Source of the DNA: Acidobacteriota bacterium | GTDB lineage: Bacteria; Acidobacteriota; UBA890; WLXD01 | Direction of reading: 5' to 3' | NCBI GenBank assembly: GCA_022571615.1 | Contig: JACZXM010000015.1 | Span: forward strand, 1-16,642 | Length of the DNA: 16,642 bases | The notes under the pieces: model-generated | The model's database searches: none | What the model was told of the DNA's origin: nothing | Seen by the model: the letters and a program-made list of their open reading frames with translations, nothing else | Program-made: the position numbers and the translations under genes | Part shown: in pieces, positions 14,185-16,642 of the stretch | Layout of the letters: each line of letters begins with the position of its first letter | How positions within the stretch are numbered: the stretch's first letter is position 1

Positions 14185-15789
14185 CTACTTGGTGAGTCTC
14201 CGTTTGATCCTGGCGCCGGTTCTCCTGTCGACCATGACCGACGGGATGTCGATCGAGCCGTCGTCGCCGCCCATGTTCACCGCGCTGCCGGCGACGTTGT
14301 TGACAACGATGACGCCGACCGCCCCGGCATCCTGCGCGTTCTTGACCTTGACGACGAAGAAGCAGTCGCCCCGATCCAGGACGGCGATCTTGCCGGCGAC
14401 CGCATCCGCGTTGATCAGCGGCGCGCACGCAAGGGTCGGAGACGCCGTCGCATCATCGACGAGAACCAGGTCGGCCGTCACGCCTGTTTCGTCGAGCGGC
14501 GGGCCGAAGGCGGCCGTTCCCACAACGTGAGTGTCGGCCAGGCTGGGCGGCGAATTGATACGGACAACGATGCTGCCTTCGAGCAAACGCCGGGCACGCC
14601 GCCGGGTCCTGTCGCCGGCGAACGCGACCTCTCCCGTGCGGACGGCTGACTTGCGGCGACCACCGTCGGTGAGCTGGTCCCAGGTCTTGTCTTTCTTGTT
14701 GTCGTAGGTCAGCGTGGTGAAAATGTCGGGGGCGCCTTGAAACAGCCTGCCGCTCTGGAGGTCTGACAACCCCGTGAAGCCGAGACCGTGGGCCATCTCG
14801 TGCAGCGCCACCGTGATGAACGACGATTGACCGGCCGGCACATCGTCGTCCAGGCCGTAGTAGAAGCCGGCCCGGCCCGCCCCGAGACACCCATTGTCGA
14901 TCGCCGAGTTGAAGGACATGACCAGGTCGGCGGCGACGGGGTCGGAATCATCGGCCAGACTCAGGTTGGAGCTGGCGAGCGACTCGGCCAGCGGCCCTGG
15001 GTACCACACGCCGGGCAAACCGCCGGGGACGTCCCGAAACACAAAGCGCGGCCCGGCGCTCGCCAGCACCGCGCCGCCGTCCTCCGAGCAGGTCATCTCC
15101 CGGAACCGCGTCTCTACGTTGACCGTCACCGAGCTGCCCAGGATACGCTGCCAGGTATCAACGACAAACTGCAGCGCCGCGCGCCGCATTTCGCCAAGAG
15201 CGGCGTCGTTGAACCCGGCGCCCGGACCGTCCGAGAAGTCGATCCTGGCGTCGAAGCTGCCCGTTCGCCATCCCATATCACGCATCGCGTGCTTGCTCAG
15301 ATCGACGTCGTTGACCGATAGATCGGGCGAGATGAACGGCTCCATCAACAGGTTGGGCCTGGCGGCGGGGTCGAAATGCGATCGGCTCGAGCCCGGCTCG
15401 ATCGGATCTGGGGTGTACAGCAGCACCCGTCCGCCGGCATCGGCTCCTGCCGTTATCTCCGGGTCGACAACCAGTGTGGCGTTGATCGTGACGGCGGAGG
15501 CGCGGTCGGCGGCGGGCGCGTCGCGAGCACTCTCCCCGACCGAGTCATCGTGCCGGCGTGACAGCGCAGCCGCGATGTTCTCGTCGCCTTGCAGGCAAAC
15601 GAGCTGCACGCTGCCGTCGGGGTTCGTTCGCGCGATGATGGTGTGGTCCGCCCAGCCGTCGAGGAGCACCCCTTCGCCGCCGCCGCGCAGAGAGAAGCCA
15701 TGCAGCTCCGCTGCCGACCGGACCTGAGTGGCCAATGCCTGCGCCGCGATAGGTAACGACAGCGCCAAGATCAAAAGCGGGCGAAACAT
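14185..15789 (-). CDS. Secreted zinc metallopeptidase with PA domain, apparently permuted
   Basis: The 534-residue protein starts with a signal peptide (MFRPLLILALSLPIAAQALA). The zinc site is HEMAHGLGF (330-338, HExxH), and a protease-associated (PA) domain covers about 420-530 (AGKIAVLDRGDCFFVVKVKN, then GAVGVIVVNN). In PA-containing HELGHGLGF peptidases as I know them, the segment GRVLLYTPDPIEPGSS...NLLMEP...DMGW follows the PA domain at the C-terminus. Here it precedes the catalytic domain (residues ~98-174), and the protein stops just after PA. The order is therefore signal, short N-region, family C-terminal part, catalytic part, PA. Start is ATG 15789, with a strong ribosome site. The frame is continuous with the glutaredoxin-like segment upstream. 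Expected to act outside the cytoplasm; the substrate is unknown. Confidence 0.8.
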   Translation of the reverse strand: MFRPLLILALSLPIAAQALATQVRSAAELHGFSLRGGGEGVLLDGWADHTIIARTNPDGSVQLVCLQGDENIAAALSRRHDDSVGESARDAPAADRASAVTINATLVVDPEITAGADAGGRVLLYTPDPIEPGSSRSHFDPAARPNLLMEPFISPDLSVNDVDLSKHAMRDMGWRTGSFDARIDFSDGPGAGFNDAALGEMRRAALQFVVDTWQRILGSSVTVNVETRFREMTCSEDGGAVLASAGPRFVFRDVPGGLPGVWYPGPLAESLASSNLSLADDSDPVAADLVMSFNSAIDNGCLGAGRAGFYYGLDDDVPAGQSSFITVALHEMAHGLGFTGLSDLQSGRLFQGAPDIFTTLTYDNKKDKTWDQLTDGGRRKSAVRTGEVAFAGDRTRRRARRLLEGSIVVRINSPPSLADTHVVGTAAFGPPLDETGVTADLVLVDDATASPTLACAPLINADAVAGKIAVLDRGDCFFVVKVKNAQDAGAVGVIVVNNVAGSAVNMGGDDGSIDIPSVMVDRRTGARIKRRLTK

Positions 15790-16050
15790 TGCTTTCCTCC
15801 CCAGCCGAGCCTGAATGGCGCATTCTAACCGCCGCGGGTCGATCCGGTACTTGAAGAGCTTACGATCGCCGATCATGCCCACCGGGACTTGGTGCCCGTA
15901 GTCTCGTTCCCAGGCCGGATCGTTCTCGACGTTGCGCTCCTCGAGGCGGACCCTGTAGCGCCGGAGAACCGGCTGCAGGGCCTCCTTGGCGACCTCGCAC
16001 AGGTGACAGCCCGGCCGGCTGTAGAGGACCAAGAGCAGCTCTTTTGCCAT
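15790..16050 (-). CDS. Glutaredoxin-like thiol protein without its own stop codon
   Basis: From ATG 16050 the protein reads MAKELLLVLYSRPGCHLCEV, with a CxxC redox motif (C-H-L-C at 15-18 from this start). Then come the thioredoxin-fold strands VPVGMIGDRKLFKYRIDPRRL. The pattern and ~85-residue size match small glutaredoxin-like proteins of the DUF836 type. At the point where such proteins end (QARLGRKA) there is no stop codon; the frame continues straight into the metallopeptidase signal peptide. Either a fusion protein is made or the stop was lost. ATG 16053 is an adjacent alternative start; GAGGGA lies immediately upstream of both and is oddly close. Cytoplasmic if made alone. Confidence 0.75.
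15795..15802 (-). promoter_or_regulatory. Shine-Dalgarno that sets the metallopeptidase start
   Basis: GGGGAGGA on the minus strand lies five bases before ATG 15789, inside a frame that is open from 16071 down. It argues that translation starts anew at the signal peptide rather than only by read-through from the glutaredoxin-like segment. Confidence 0.7.
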
Positions 16051-16113
16051 CATTCCCTCGTCGCCGCCCACGACGCCACCGCAGCGTCCCGTTCGCGGCC
16101 AGCGAACTCCATC

Positions 16114-16141
16114 ATGGTAAACTCCGGCTCCGCTCGTTCAA
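16114..16141 (-). promoter_or_regulatory. Candidate promoter for the glutaredoxin-like/peptidase unit
   Basis: On the minus strand TTGAAC (16136-16141) and TACCAT (16114-16119) are spaced by 16 bases, each matching four of six consensus positions. They lie about 60 bases upstream of the glutaredoxin-like start, in the spacer shared with the divergent hydrolase. Confidence 0.3.
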
Positions 16142-16188
16142 CTGCCGGACCGCGTTCGCGGCCTGTGTCTTCCCGTTCCGGGTTACCA

Positions 16189-16642
16189 ATGACGCCTTCG
16201 GGACTCCGTGTCACGTTTCTAGGTACTGGGACCTCGGCGGGCATCCCCGTGATCACCTGCAGCTGCGAGGTGTGCACATCGGAGGATCCACGCAACCGGC
16301 GACTCAGGGCAAGCCTATTGCTCGAATGGGAGAGCCGCGAGGGCGCGGTTCGGGTGCTGGTCGACACTTCAACCGATCTTCGCCAGCAGGCGCTTCGAGC
16401 CGGGATCGACCGTCTCGACGCCGTCATCTACACGCACGCCCACGCGGATCACATCCTGGGGCTGGACGAGCTGCGCATCTACAATTTCGTCTACCACCGG
16501 CCAATGCCGCTGTACGGTGACGCCGAAACCCTGGCCAGGATTCGCCAGATGTTCTGGTACGCCTTCGACAAGAACGCCGTCGCGGTGCCACGCCTCGATC
16601 TGCACGAGATTGACGAGCAATTCGATCTCTTCGGCGTTCGGA
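16189..16642 (+). CDS. PhnP-like metallo-beta-lactamase-fold hydrolase (partial)
   Basis: The frame opens at ATG 16189 and is still open at the window edge after 151 codons. It starts MTPSGLRVTFLGTGTSAGIP and contains THAHADH (H83-x-H85-x-D87-H88), the dinuclear metal motif of the metallo-beta-lactamase fold. An early C24-x-C26-x2-C29 cluster matches the extra structural zinc site of PhnP-type phosphodiesterases. Such enzymes hydrolyse cyclic or linear phosphodiesters; outside phosphonate operons, as here, the substrate is unclear. The ribosome site is weak. It is divergent from the glutaredoxin-like gene. Typical members have ~250 residues, so about 100 are missing. Confidence 0.85.
   Translation, partial: MTPSGLRVTFLGTGTSAGIPVITCSCEVCTSEDPRNRRLRASLLLEWESREGAVRVLVDTSTDLRQQALRAGIDRLDAVIYTHAHADHILGLDELRIYNFVYHRPMPLYGDAETLARIRQMFWYAFDKNAVAVPRLDLHEIDEQFDLFGVR

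Overview
The window reads as ordinary high-G+C bacterial chromosome from a Gram-negative organism that makes c-type cytochromes with a System I (Ccm) apparatus. No rRNA, tRNA, insertion sequence or CRISPR array was seen. The taxon cannot be fixed from the sequence alone. The Cys-type CcmE, the composition of the ccm operon and the membrane-anchored TPR protein would suit a deltaproteobacteria-like, Binatota-like or Acidobacteriota-like lineage; that is an inference.

Left part (1-4170). On the minus strand lie the start of a membrane-anchored protein cut by the window edge and a broken locus. In that locus the first ~84 codons of a short-chain dehydrogenase run straight into the last ~75 codons of a hydantoinase-B-like protein in another frame. 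Next comes DNA polymerase IV (dinB, minus), diverging from a D-serine dehydratase/D-threonine aldolase-like PLP enzyme (plus). A two-gene minus-strand unit follows: a small two-helix membrane protein overlapping a MutT-type Nudix hydrolase. The spacer upstream of it holds a strong inverted repeat.

Middle part (4175-6904, plus). moaD and moaE (molybdopterin synthase) overlap by ATGA. They are followed by a membrane-anchored TPR protein with a possible leaderless promoter of its own, and then deoB (phosphopentomutase), which starts on the base after the TPR stop codon. MoaD is unusual because its essential Gly-Gly is not C-terminal.

Right-centre (6932-14070, minus). This is a 7.1-kb cytochrome c maturation operon transcribed in the order ccmE, ccmF, ccmH-like, ccmI-like zinc-ribbon protein, an unknown signal-peptide/one-TM protein, ccmA, ccmB, ccmC, ccmD. 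From ccmF onward the genes overlap or lie within 30 bases of each other. CcmE carries CPSKY (Cys-x3-Tyr) where the classical protein has a heme-binding His, and the CcmH-like protein has a five-cysteine cluster. This is therefore a variant System I with extra membrane components. CcmA/B/C/D would release and load heme onto CcmE, CcmF would ligate it to apocytochromes, and the CcmH-like, CcmI-like and unknown proteins would handle apocytochrome thiols or assembly.

Right end (14185-16642). A secreted zinc metallopeptidase with a PA domain appears circularly permuted relative to its family as I know it. A glutaredoxin-like domain lies directly upstream in the same open frame with no stop between them. 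Divergent from these is the start of a PhnP-type metallo-beta-lactamase-fold hydrolase, cut by the window edge.
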